A DNA stretch of 19,001 nt, taken from NCBI GenBank assembly GCA_050743365.1, contig JBOGFI010000238.1, positions 1 to 19,001 on the forward strand. Reading direction: 5' to 3'. The DNA comes from JBOGFI01 sp050743365 (GTDB lineage Bacteria > Actinomycetota > Acidimicrobiia > IMCC26256 > JACDBD01). Each line of letters starts with the position of its first letter. The first letter of the stretch is position 1. The notes under the pieces are model-generated. The model did no database searches, was not told where the DNA came from, and saw only the letters and a program-made list of their open reading frames with translations. Positions 1 to 6,250 of this stretch are shown piece by piece. A program made the translations under genes and the position numbers.

Positions 1-637
1 GCAGCGGGTCGCGCTGGCGCGCGCGCTCGCGACGCAGCCCCGCCTGCTGCTGCTCGACGAACCGCTGGCCGCGCTCGACGCGACCGCGCGGGCACAGACC
101 CGCCGCGAGCTGCGGCGTCACCTCGCGTCCTACGACGGGGTGCGCGTCCTCGTGACCCATGACCCGGTCGAGGCGCTGGCCCTCGGCGACCGGATCGTGG
201 TCCTCGAGGGCGGCCGCGTCGTGCAGTCGGGGACGCCGGCGGAGGTGCGGGCGCGCCCGCGCTCCCGGTACGTGGCCGACCTCGTCGGTGTCAACCTGCT
301 GCGCGGGCACGCCTCCGGCAACGACGTGACGCTTGCAACCGGCTCCCGCCTCACGGCCGCCGAGCGCCCACCGGGCCCGGGTGAGGTGCTGGCCGTCATC
401 CACCCCCATGCCGTGGCGCTGCATCGCCGCGCGCCCGAAGGCAGCCCCCGGAACGTGTGGGAAGCAACGGTCGAAGCGCTCGACTTCGAAGGTGACCGGA
501 CGCGGGTGCAACTCGGCGGCGCGATCGCGCTCGTCGCCGAAGTCACACCCGCGGCCGTCCGCGAGCTCGCGCTCGAGGCGGGCTCCCCGGTGTGGGCGTC
601 GGTCAAGGCGACCGAGGTCTCGGTGTACCCGGCCTGA
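1..637 (+). CDS. ABC transporter ATP-binding protein, ModC-like (5'-truncated by window)
   Basis: Cytoplasmic ATPase subunit of an importer, probably for molybdate or a similar oxyanion. The reading frame is open from base 2 and enters the window at the signature region (QRVALARAL). It continues through Walker B with the D-loop (LLLLDEPLAALD) and the H-loop (VTHDP). After the nucleotide-binding domain comes a small C-terminal domain with the pattern of a TOBE/Mop domain: a hydrophobic strand followed by AEVTPAAVRELALEAGSPVW and then VKATEV. This arrangement is typical of ModC. The Walker A half and any permease or binding protein lie upstream, outside the window, so the substrate is inferred from the TOBE type only. 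Other TOBE-bearing ATPases (sulfate, iron, polyamine) are less likely alternatives. The stop is TGA at 635-637, almost touching the stop of the convergent neighbour. Confidence 0.8.
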   Translation, partial: QRVALARALATQPRLLLLDEPLAALDATARAQTRRELRRHLASYDGVRVLVTHDPVEALALGDRIVVLEGGRVVQSGTPAEVRARPRSRYVADLVGVNLLRGHASGNDVTLATGSRLTAAERPPGPGEVLAVIHPHAVALHRRAPEGSPRNVWEATVEALDFEGDRTRVQLGGAIALVAEVTPAAVRELALEAGSPVWASVKATEVSVYPA

Positions 638-647
638 CCGCGGTCAG
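634..647. repeat. 14-bp perfect palindrome holding both convergent stop codons
   Basis: CTGACCGCGGTCAG is its own reverse complement. The TGA at 635-637 ends the plus-strand ABC ATPase gene. The TCA at 644-646 is the TGA that ends the minus-strand two-TM gene. It may act as a minimal bidirectional hairpin, but the stem has no loop-forming spacer and no T-tract, so a terminator role is weak. Confidence 0.5.
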
Positions 648-928
648 TCGACCAGCAGGGTGGCGATCCCCCACATCATCACGACGAAGCCGAGGAGCAT
701 GTAGAGCAGCGTGCGGGCGATCGGCGCCTCCGGCAGCTCCGAGCCGCGCGTGGTGGGCGCACCCGGTTCTGCCCTCACGGGGCTGTCGGACGAGGCGCGT
801 CTCGCGCGCGCGGCGCCAGCGCGACGGGCATCGGCACGCCGCCGAGCGAGCGCGACCAGGTTGCCGATGAAGAGCGCCGCGCCGAGCGCCGCGATGAGCT
901 CGCGCATGACGGTGTCGTAGAAGCTCAC
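644..928 (-). CDS. small two-TM membrane protein, unknown function
   Basis: A 94-residue protein I cannot assign to a named family. A hydrophobic segment at about residues 10-28 and another at about 71-93 flank an Arg/Ala-rich middle (RRRADARRAG and following), so it is probably a double-pass protein with a basic loop. The start is GTG at 928. It is chosen because a TACGAT hexamer ends exactly 6 nt upstream, the leaderless pattern shared by several genes here. The gene converges on the ABC ATPase gene with only six bases between the stops. The stretch encoding LVALARRR matches, in the same orientation as the gene, the box of a repeat also found between genes at 14311, 14361 and 18966. The unusual basic loop could therefore derive from a repeat insertion. 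Confidence 0.6.
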   Translation of the reverse strand: MSFYDTVMRELIAALGAALFIGNLVALARRRADARRAGAARARRASSDSPVRAEPGAPTTRGSELPEAPIARTLLYMLLGFVVMMWGIATLLVD

Positions 929-934
929 GGCGTC

Positions 935-940
935 ATCGTA
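935..940 (-). promoter_or_regulatory. -10 hexamer for leaderless two-TM gene
   Basis: TACGAT on the minus strand, followed by GACGCC and then the GTG start. Transcription would begin at or within a base of the start codon. No convincing -35 is seen. Confidence 0.5.
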
Positions 941-1008
941 GGGAGTCGGGCGTGGTCGCGGCTACGCAGACCTGGCGACGCCCGCCACCGGCGAGGAGGG
1001 ACCTGTGG

Positions 1009-1014
1009 TACAAC
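1009..1014 (+). promoter_or_regulatory. -10-like hexamer before nucS
   Basis: TACAAC, then seven bases, then the GTG start of nucS. It fits the leaderless spacing seen at other genes in the window, although the last base differs from TAnnnT. Confidence 0.4.
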
Positions 1015-1021
1015 GCGCGCC

Positions 1022-1681
1022 GTGCGGCTGCTGATCGCGTGGTGCTCGGTCGAGTACGAGGGCCGGCTGGGCGCCCGGCTGCCGCCCGCCCTCCGACTGG
1101 TGATGCTCAAGGCCGACGGCTCGATCGCGGTGCACTCCGACAGCCGAGCGTACAAGCCGCTCAACTGGATGAGCCCACCCTGCACCATCCGCGAGGACGA
1201 CGCGAGCATCACGGCGACGACGCCGAGGGGCGAGCGGCTCACGATCGAGCTCCACGACGTTGTGTCGGACCAGGCCGTCGACCTCGGCGACGACCCCGGC
1301 CTGGCCAAGGACGGCGTGGAAGCCGAGCTCCAACAGCTCATCGCGGCGCGCGTGGGTGCGCTGCGAGACGACCTGCGGATCGTGCGCCGCGAATACCCGA
1401 CGGACATCGGTCCGGTCGACCTGCTGTGCCGGGACGGAGAGGGCCGGGCGGTGGTGATCGAGGTGAAGCGCATCGGTGAGATCGCCGGGGTCGAGCAGCT
1501 GCTCCGTTACCAGGAGCGGCTCGACGGCGACACCACGCTGGCGCCGACCCGCGGAGTGCTGGTGGCGACCAGGATCAAGCCCCAAGCACGCGTGTTCGCC
1601 GCGAGCCGGGGTGTCGAGTGCATCGAGGTCGATCTCGAGGAGCTGCGGGCGGGGGCGCCGATCGACCCGCGTCTGTTCTGA
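1022..1681 (+). CDS. nucS: mismatch-specific endonuclease NucS/EndoMS
   Basis: A 219-residue endonuclease of the non-canonical mismatch repair pathway, which replaces MutS/MutL in most Actinobacteria and many Archaea. It cuts both strands at certain mispairs and works with the sliding clamp. The N-terminal beta-rich DNA-binding domain carries the family signature HSDSRAYKPLNWMSPPC (residues about 38-54). The C-terminal RecB-like nuclease domain shows GPVDLLCRD then VVIEVKR, giving the expected catalytic set D133, E147 and K149, plus a conserved QLLRYQERL helix (about 159-167). The short hydrophobic end (DPRLF) resembles the tail implicated in clamp binding in relatives. The length is normal for the family. 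The GTG start at 1022 gives the family N-terminus (MRLLIAWCSVEYEGRL) and sits 7 nt after a -10-like hexamer. Confidence 0.95.
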   Translation: MRLLIAWCSVEYEGRLGARLPPALRLVMLKADGSIAVHSDSRAYKPLNWMSPPCTIREDDASITATTPRGERLTIELHDVVSDQAVDLGDDPGLAKDGVEAELQQLIAARVGALRDDLRIVRREYPTDIGPVDLLCRDGEGRAVVIEVKRIGEIAGVEQLLRYQERLDGDTTLAPTRGVLVATRIKPQARVFAASRGVECIEVDLEELRAGAPIDPRLF

Positions 1682-1688
1682 GCTTCGC

Positions 1689-2462
1689 TCAACCGCGATC
1701 GAAGCGCGGCTTGCGCTTTTGGAGGAAGGCGTCGAAGCCCTCCTGGGCATCGGGCGTCACGCCGGACTGGGCCATGACGTCCATGGCGTAGTCGTAGGCA
1801 GCGGGCTGCGCCAGGTCGATCTGGGCGTAGAACGCCTGCTTCCCCAGGCCCTTGGATGCGAAGCTGCCGCGGGCGGCCCGGCGCAGGAGGTCGATGGTCG
1901 CCTGGTCGAGCTCGCCGGCGGGCACGACCCGGTTCACGAGGCCCCACTCGCAGGCGGTGCGGGCATCGATGGTGTCGCCCGTCAGCGCCAGCTCGAGGGC
2001 GCGCTTGCGGCCGACGTTGCGGCCGACGGCGACGAGCGGCGTGTGACAGAACCAGCCACCCTTTCCGCCGGGAGTGGCGAACCCGGCGGTGTCGGCCGCC
2101 ACCGCGAGGTCGGCTGTCGCCACCAGCTGGCATCCGGCTGCGGTGGCCAGGCCGTGTACTCGCGCGATCACGGGCTGGGCGATTGACTGCATCGTGGTCA
2201 TCAGCTCGGTGCACGCGGCGAGGAGGCGGCGCAGAGTGCCGAGGTCGGCGCCGGCGAGGTCGGCGAAGTCGTGGCCGGCCGAGAAAACCGGGCCGTTGCC
2301 GGCAAGGACCACGCCCCGGGCGTCGCTGTCACCGGCAGCACCGAACGCCTCGGTGAGCTCCTCCATCAGCTCGAGCGACAACGCGTTCCGCCGCTCGGGC
2401 CGGTTCATGGTGATCGTGGTGAAGCCCTCCTCGGTCTTCACGATCACATGGTCGGACCCCAC
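1689..2462 (-). CDS. crotonase-fold protein, ECHDC3-like (enoyl-CoA hydratase family)
   Basis: A 257-residue member of the enoyl-CoA hydratase/isomerase superfamily, which binds acyl-CoA thioesters in the cytoplasm. The oxyanion-hole segments are visible: FSAGHDFADL (about 60-69) and HGLATAAGCQLVATADLAVA (about 103-122). Where classical hydratases have two catalytic glutamates (PEIxxGxxP..GGTQRL), this protein has ATPGGKGGWFCHTPLVAVGR (about 129-148), so both appear absent. That stretch, and the ending EGFDAFLQKRKP, closely resemble the ECHDC3 branch of eukaryotes and bacteria. Its activity is therefore uncertain, and ordinary beta-oxidation hydratase is not a safe label. The start is GTG 2462, 7 nt after TAGCGT on the minus strand; the frame is open further upstream but runs into dnaB. 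It lies 40 bp downstream of dnaB on the same strand. Confidence 0.85.
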   Translation of the reverse strand: MGSDHVIVKTEEGFTTITMNRPERRNALSLELMEELTEAFGAAGDSDARGVVLAGNGPVFSAGHDFADLAGADLGTLRRLLAACTELMTTMQSIAQPVIARVHGLATAAGCQLVATADLAVAADTAGFATPGGKGGWFCHTPLVAVGRNVGRKRALELALTGDTIDARTACEWGLVNRVVPAGELDQATIDLLRRAARGSFASKGLGKQAFYAQIDLAQPAAYDYAMDVMAQSGVTPDAQEGFDAFLQKRKPRFDRG

Positions 2463-2469
2463 GGATACA

Positions 2470-2475
2470 ACGCTA
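2470..2475 (-). promoter_or_regulatory. -10 hexamer for the crotonase gene
   Basis: TAGCGT on the minus strand followed by TGTATCC and the GTG start at 2462, matching the leaderless spacing of neighbouring genes. It lies in the 40 bp between the dnaB stop and this gene. Confidence 0.4.
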
Positions 2476-2502
2476 ACCCCTCGTCCGAGGAGCTGTCGTC
2501 GA

Positions 2503-3891
2503 TCAATCGCGCGCCATGTTGGCGAACTTGGTGAGATGGTCGAGGAACGCGAGGCGGGTCGAGCCGGTGGGCCCGTTTCGGTGCTTGGCCACGATGATGT
2601 CGGCCGTTCCTCGCTGGTCGGACTCGGGAGCGTAGAGCTCGTCGCGGTAGATGAAGCAGACGACGTCGGCGTCCTGCTCCAGGCCGCCACTTTCGCGGAG
2701 GTCGGCGAGCATGGGCCGCTTGTCCTGCCGGTACTCGAGCTGCCGGTTCAGCTGTGAGAGCGCCATCACCGGACATTCGAGCTCGCGGGCGAGGATCTTC
2801 AACCCCCGCGACAGCTCGGCCACCTCGACCTGTCGGCTCTCGGCTCGGTGGACGCCGCTGCTCATGAGCTGGATGTAGTCGACGACGATCAGCCCGAGGT
2901 CGCCGTGCCTGGCCTTGATCCGCCGCGCCTTGGCCCGCATCTCCATCACCGTGCAGTGCGGGTTGTCGTCGATGAACAACGGGGCCTCGGCGAGGCGCCC
3001 GACCGCGTGGCTGAGGCGGGTCCAGTCGCCCTCGGGGATGTTGCCGGTCCAGAGCTTGCGGGCCTCGACCCGCGCTTCGCCGGCGAGCAGCCGCTTGGTG
3101 AGCTCGAGGTTGCCCATCTCCATCGAGAAGAACAGCGTCGGTCGGTGGCTGACCAGCGCGACGTTGGCCGCGGCGCCGAGGGCGAAGCTCGTCTTCCCCA
3201 TCCCCGGCCGCGCCGCCACGATGACGAGGTTCGACGGCTGCAGGCCGAGCAGGAGGTCGTCGAGGTCGTGGTAACCGGTGGGCACGCCGGTCACGTCGGT
3301 GTCGCGCCCGTACATCGACTCGAGCTGGTCGAGCGTGGACTGGAGCGCCTCCGAGATGCCGGTCAGCGACTCCGACACGCGGCGCTCGGCCACCTCGAAC
3401 ACCAGGGACTCGGCGCGGTCGAGCGTGTCGGTGACGTCGTCGGGCGCCTCGTAGCCCATCTCGGCGATATCGCCGGCGACGGCGATGAGGCGCCGCAGCA
3501 GCGCGAGCTCGCCCACGATCCGGGCGTAGTGGCCGGCGTTGGCCGACGCGGGGGTGCCCGCCTGGATGCGCAGCAGGGCCGCCTTCCCACCGAGGGCGTC
3601 GAGCAGCTCGGCCCGGCGCAGCTCCTCGGCGACCGTGACCGGGTCGACGGGCTCGCCCTGCCCGTAGAGGGCCATGACCGCCTCGAAGATGTGGGTGTGG
3701 GCGGGCCGGTAGAAGTCGGAGGCGTCGACGCGAGCCTCGACCGCGGCGGTGATCGCGTCGCGCGACAGGAGCATCGCGCCCAGCAGCGACTCCTCGGCCT
3801 CGAGGTTGTGGGGCGGCACCCGGCCCGTCGAACGGCGCCGCACCTCCTCGATCGACTGGACCACCTGCCTCCCGTCGGCCGCCGTGTTCAC
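2503..3891 (-). CDS. dnaB: replicative DNA helicase DnaB
   Basis: A 462-residue hexameric helicase that unwinds DNA at the replication fork and recruits primase. The N-terminal DnaB domain begins with RVPPHNLEAEESLLGAMLL (about 24-42). The RecA-like ATPase domain has Walker A ARPGMGKTS (227-235, K233), FFSMEM (254-259), Walker B LIVVDYIQLM (334-343), and the conserved SQLNRQLEYR (379-388) and RPMLADLRESGGLEQDADVV (392-411). These match the family in order and length. There is no intein in the Walker A site, where many actinobacterial dnaB genes carry one. The GTG start at 3891 has an AGGTGA Shine-Dalgarno about 8 nt upstream. It lies downstream of rplI but is separated by 233 bp holding a hairpin and DnaA-box-like sites, so it probably has its own promoter. 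Confidence 0.97.
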   Translation of the reverse strand: MNTAADGRQVVQSIEEVRRRSTGRVPPHNLEAEESLLGAMLLSRDAITAAVEARVDASDFYRPAHTHIFEAVMALYGQGEPVDPVTVAEELRRAELLDALGGKAALLRIQAGTPASANAGHYARIVGELALLRRLIAVAGDIAEMGYEAPDDVTDTLDRAESLVFEVAERRVSESLTGISEALQSTLDQLESMYGRDTDVTGVPTGYHDLDDLLLGLQPSNLVIVAARPGMGKTSFALGAAANVALVSHRPTLFFSMEMGNLELTKRLLAGEARVEARKLWTGNIPEGDWTRLSHAVGRLAEAPLFIDDNPHCTVMEMRAKARRIKARHGDLGLIVVDYIQLMSSGVHRAESRQVEVAELSRGLKILARELECPVMALSQLNRQLEYRQDKRPMLADLRESGGLEQDADVVCFIYRDELYAPESDQRGTADIIVAKHRNGPTGSTRLAFLDHLTKFANMARD

Positions 3892-3948
3892 GTGCGCGTC
3901 ACCTGCCGCTCACCGGCGCGCAGGATTCGCATCGTCGCACCGGCCGCC

Positions 3949-4003
3949 TGTGGAGCGGTAGTGGCAATTTGTTGTGGGTTCGCTGTGGACAGCATGTGGA
4001 TAG
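3949..4003 (-). promoter_or_regulatory. cluster of DnaA-box-like repeats upstream of dnaB
   Basis: On the minus strand (dnaB sense) there are CTATCCACA (3995-4003), CTGTCCACA (3984-3992), a weaker GAACCCACA (3973-3981) and CGCTCCACA (3949-3957). The first three have the same orientation and are spaced exactly 11 bp apart, one helical turn. The first two differ by one base from the classic TTATCCACA and TTGTCCACA DnaA boxes. The cluster lies 58-112 bp before the dnaB start. Confidence 0.5.
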
Positions 4004-4088
4004 GAGCACCGCGGCTGGGGAACACTCTCCCGTTATCGCGCCTGGGTATGACGGCTATCGGGGAAAGTGTCAGGGAAGCCTGGGGGGT

Positions 4089-4111
4089 TGCGGGGGAGAG
4101 AGCCCCCCGCA
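4089..4111 (-). terminator. hairpin after rplI
   Basis: TGCGGGGG (4089-4096) pairs with CCCCCGCA (4104-4111) around a 7-nt loop. It starts 13 bp downstream of the rplI stop on the minus strand. There is no T-tract, so it may be a GC-rich actinobacterial-type terminator or an RNA-end stabiliser separating the ribosomal operon from dnaB. Confidence 0.5.
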
Positions 4112-4124
4112 GAAGGGGTCGGGC

Positions 4125-4571
4125 CTACTCGGCCACGACCTCGACCGCGAGCACGACCTCGACGTCGGAGTGGAGGCGCACCGGCACCTCGGCGGGGCCG
4201 AGCGCCTTGAGCGGCTCCGGCATCGCGAGGTGCCGACGATCGAGCTCGACTCCCGCCTGCGCCTGCACTGCGCCGGCCACGTCGGCGGCGGTCACCGAGC
4301 CGAACAGGCGGCCACCCTCACCGGCGCGCACCCTCACCTCGATGCGACGCCCGGCGAGCTGATCTGCCAGCGCCTGGGCGGCCTCACGCTCGCGCCGGTC
4401 GCGCGCGTCGCGGTTGCGGCGCATGGCCTCCGCCTGCTTGACGACGCCCTTGGTGGCGCGGATGGCGAGCCCTCGGGGCACGAGGTAGTTGCGCGCGTAG
4501 CCGTCGGACACGTCCAGCAGGTCGCCTTTCTGGCCCAGGGCGTCGACGTCGGCGCGCAGCACCACCCTCAT
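4125..4571 (-). CDS. rplI: 50S ribosomal protein L9
   Basis: A 148-residue protein of the large subunit. It binds 23S rRNA with its N-terminal domain and reaches out with a long helix. The family start MRVVLRADVDALGQKGDLLD and the motif VSDGYARNYLVPRGLA (about 21-36) are intact. They are followed by the basic connecting helix (KQAEAMRRNRDARDRRERE, about 45-63) and a C-terminal domain with FGSVTAADVA (about 90-99). The length is standard. The ATG at 4571 overlaps the rpsR stop (ATGA), indicating translational coupling. It is the last gene of the rpsF-ssb-rpsR-rplI operon and is followed by a GC-rich hairpin. Confidence 0.97.
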   Translation of the reverse strand: MRVVLRADVDALGQKGDLLDVSDGYARNYLVPRGLAIRATKGVVKQAEAMRRNRDARDRREREAAQALADQLAGRRIEVRVRAGEGGRLFGSVTAADVAGAVQAQAGVELDRRHLAMPEPLKALGPAEVPVRLHSDVEVVLAVEVVAE

Positions 4572-5047
4572 TCGCCGGTCCCCTCCCCGGTCGGGGCCTC
4601 GTCACCGGCCGCCGCCGCGAGGGTGGGTGCTGCGCTTTCATTGGTCGGTTCAGCAGCGCCGTCGTCGCGGGTCGCCACGTCCGGCGCACCCGCCTCGGTC
4701 GCGGCGGTGTCCACCGGTTCGCGCGGCAGATCGCGCCCGAGGTCGCGGTCGCGATCGCGCCCACGACCGCCCTTGCTGCGCTGGGTCACCTGCCGGACGC
4801 TGTACGGCAGCAGCGCCATCTCACGGGCGACCCGGATGGCCCGTGCCACCGCGCGCTGCTGCTGCGCCGAGTTGCCGGTGACCCGCCGGGCTCGGATCTT
4901 GGCCCGCTCCGACATGAACCGACGGAGCAGGTTCACGTCCTTGTAGTCGACCCAGGTGATGTTCTCGGAGTTGAGCACCGAGATCTTCTTCTTCGGTGCC
5001 CGCCGCCGGTCGGCCGCCGCCTTGCGGCGGTCTCGGTCCTTCGCCAT
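4568..5047 (-). CDS. rpsR: 30S ribosomal protein S18 with long C-terminal extension
   Basis: S18 partners S6 on the platform of the small subunit. The conserved core spans about residues 18-85: WVDYKDVNLLRRFMSERAKI, then RARRVTGNSAQQQRAVARAI, then ALLPY. After the core, an extra tail of about 70 residues follows, first Arg/Asp dipeptides (GRGRDRDRDLGRD) and then an Ala/Glu/Asp/Thr-rich acidic stretch. The total is 159 residues against about 75-90 in most bacteria. The core has no cysteines; the mycobacterial copy in the same operon carries a zinc-type Cys set, so this copy is of the cysteine-free kind. The ATG directly follows the ssb stop (TAGATG), with GAGGAG about 9 nt upstream. The tail is in frame, ends in a normal overlap with rplI, and shows no sign of being an artefact. 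Confidence 0.95.
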   Translation of the reverse strand: MAKDRDRRKAAADRRRAPKKKISVLNSENITWVDYKDVNLLRRFMSERAKIRARRVTGNSAQQQRAVARAIRVAREMALLPYSVRQVTQRSKGGRGRDRDRDLGRDLPREPVDTAATEAGAPDVATRDDGAAEPTNESAAPTLAAAAGDEAPTGEGTGE

Positions 5048-5527
5048 CTAGAACGGCTCCTCGCCGAGCTCGTCGTAGCTCGCGGGCGCGGGCTGGGGGC
5101 GCGTGGCGCCCCCACCTCCCCCGCCGCCCGAGTCGCCCCCGCCACCGAAGTCGCCGCCTCCGCGGCGATCGTTCTTGGTGATCTGGGCGGTGGCGAAGCG
5201 CAGGCTCGGGCCGATCTCGTCGGCCACGATCTCGACCACGCTGCGCTTCTCGCCGTTGTCCGTCTCCCATGAACGCTGCTCGAGCCGGCCGGTCACGACG
5301 ACTCGCGAGCCCTTGGCGAGCGACTCGCTGACGTTGTCGGCCATCTCGCGCCAGCAGACCACGTTGAAGAAGCTGACCCGCTCCTCCCACTCGTTGGTCT
5401 GGCGGTTCATCCAGCGACGGTTGACCGCCACCCCGAAGCTGGCGTTGGCCGCACCGCTGGGTGTGTAGCGGAGCTCGGGATCGCGGGTGAGGTTGCCGAT
5501 GATGGTGACGGTGTTGCCATTGGCCAT
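5048..5527 (-). CDS. ssb: single-stranded DNA-binding protein
   Basis: A 159-residue SSB that coats single-stranded DNA during replication, repair and recombination and recruits partners through its C-terminal tip. The OB fold fills about residues 1-112: NTVTIIGNLTRDPELRYTPS at the start, then FFNVVCWREMADNV and GSRVVVTGRLEQRSWE. A glycine-rich linker (about 122-140, with an uninterrupted run of seven glycines) leads to the acidic tip DELGEEPF, which ends in the typical Pro-Phe. The ATG start has a strong GGGAGGA site about 7 nt upstream. It lies 12 bp after rpsF and abuts rpsR, in the classic operon order. Confidence 0.97.
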   Translation of the reverse strand: MANGNTVTIIGNLTRDPELRYTPSGAANASFGVAVNRRWMNRQTNEWEERVSFFNVVCWREMADNVSESLAKGSRVVVTGRLEQRSWETDNGEKRSVVEIVADEIGPSLRFATAQITKNDRRGGGDFGGGGDSGGGGGGGATRPQPAPASYDELGEEPF

Positions 5528-5539
5528 GGTGATTCCTCC

Positions 5540-5875
5540 CTATGCGTCCGCCACGCCCGTGCTCGCCGTCTTCGGCGGCCCGTAGACCTCCCGCGGGATG
5601 CGCAGCACCTTGTGGCGGATGACCTCGTCTGCCAGGGAGAGCACCCGGTGCAACTCGTCCATCGCCTTCGGCTCGGCCATCGCCTGGAGCACCACGTAGT
5701 AGCCCTCCCAGCGGTGCTGCACCTCGTAGGCGAAGCGCCGCTTCCCCCAGTAGTCGACGTAGCCGGGCTCGGCGCCCTGCGACGTGAGCGACTGGGTGTA
5801 GCGGCTGACCGCGGCCCGGATCGTCTCCTCCTCCAGGTCCGCGTCGAAGATGATCATGACCTCGTACGGCCGCAA
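5540..5875 (-). CDS. rpsF: 30S ribosomal protein S6
   Basis: A 111-residue S6, which binds S18 and 16S rRNA on the small-subunit platform. The family pattern is clear: RPYEVMIIFDADLEEETIRA at the start, then DYWGKRRFAYEVQHRWEGYY in the middle, ending with the conserved KVLRIP. I choose TTG at 5875 as start because an excellent AAGGAGG (5885-5891, minus strand) lies 9 nt upstream and the family N-terminus M-R-P-Y-E begins exactly there. The open frame continues 33 codons further up, but that part is Arg/Pro-rich and unlike S6. A TTG start for a highly expressed ribosomal protein is unusual. It is the first gene of the rpsF-ssb-rpsR-rplI operon. Confidence 0.93.
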   Translation of the reverse strand: MRPYEVMIIFDADLEEETIRAAVSRYTQSLTSQGAEPGYVDYWGKRRFAYEVQHRWEGYYVVLQAMAEPKAMDELHRVLSLADEVIRHKVLRIPREVYGPPKTASTGVADA

Positions 5876-6093
5876 GGGCCCGTACCTCCTTCGGACCGCA
5901 GCCTCGGCTGCGGGCTCCCGGCGCCGGTCACCCGGGCGGGGAGCAGGACTCGGTTTCGTCGATCGAGCGCGCAACCTAGTGGAAGCGCCTCCGACGCGGC
6001 CTATCGCCTCCAGAGTACCGGCAGGCTGTGACAGCTTCGAGAGCCGCGATGCGCCCCCGTTCGATGACGCCGTGCGCAGAGGCGCCCGGGTTC
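5876..6093. other. leader/promoter region upstream of rpsF
   Basis: No gene seen. It must hold the promoter of the minus-strand ribosomal operon. A weak -10 candidate is TAGGTT (5973-5978, minus), but no matching -35 is visible. The Shine-Dalgarno AAGGAGG at 5885-5891 belongs to rpsF. Confidence 0.35.
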
Positions 6094-6239
6094 CCCGCCG
6101 CCGCCCTCCGCCGGGCGCACCGGCGGACCCTCGTCGGCCCCGTCGTCTACGGGCTGTCGATCGCGGTCGCCTTCCTCAATGCGGTGGCCTGCCTCCGATC
6201 TACGCCGGCATGGCCCTCTACTTCGGGGTGTCGTACGTG
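6094..6239 (+). pseudogene. frameshifted remnant resembling the C-terminus of TMEM175/DUF1211 channel
   Basis: One frame encodes HRRTLVGPVVYGLSIAVAFL followed by NAVA, which resembles the penultimate membrane helix of bacterial TMEM175-type potassium channels. It then degenerates. A second frame resumes at 6198 with IYAGMALYFGVSYVTAS, as expected for the last helix. The break lies between about 6187 and 6198. No upstream part of the family (such as the RxxxFSD motif of the first helix) is visible, so only the 3' end appears to survive. The remnant faces the DUF192 gene tail to tail. The family assignment rests on pattern memory and is moderate. Confidence 0.45.
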
Positions 6240-6250
6240 ACGGCGTCGGA

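Noticed and set aside
2503..3891. Possible intein in dnaB
   Set aside because: The Walker A and later helicase motifs are uninterrupted and the length is that of a plain DnaB.
2848..4362. Long plus-strand open frame (504 codons) opposite dnaB and rplI
   Set aside because: Antisense shadow in very GC-rich DNA; Arg/His/Val-rich with no recognisable domain, while dnaB and rplI are certain on the other strand.
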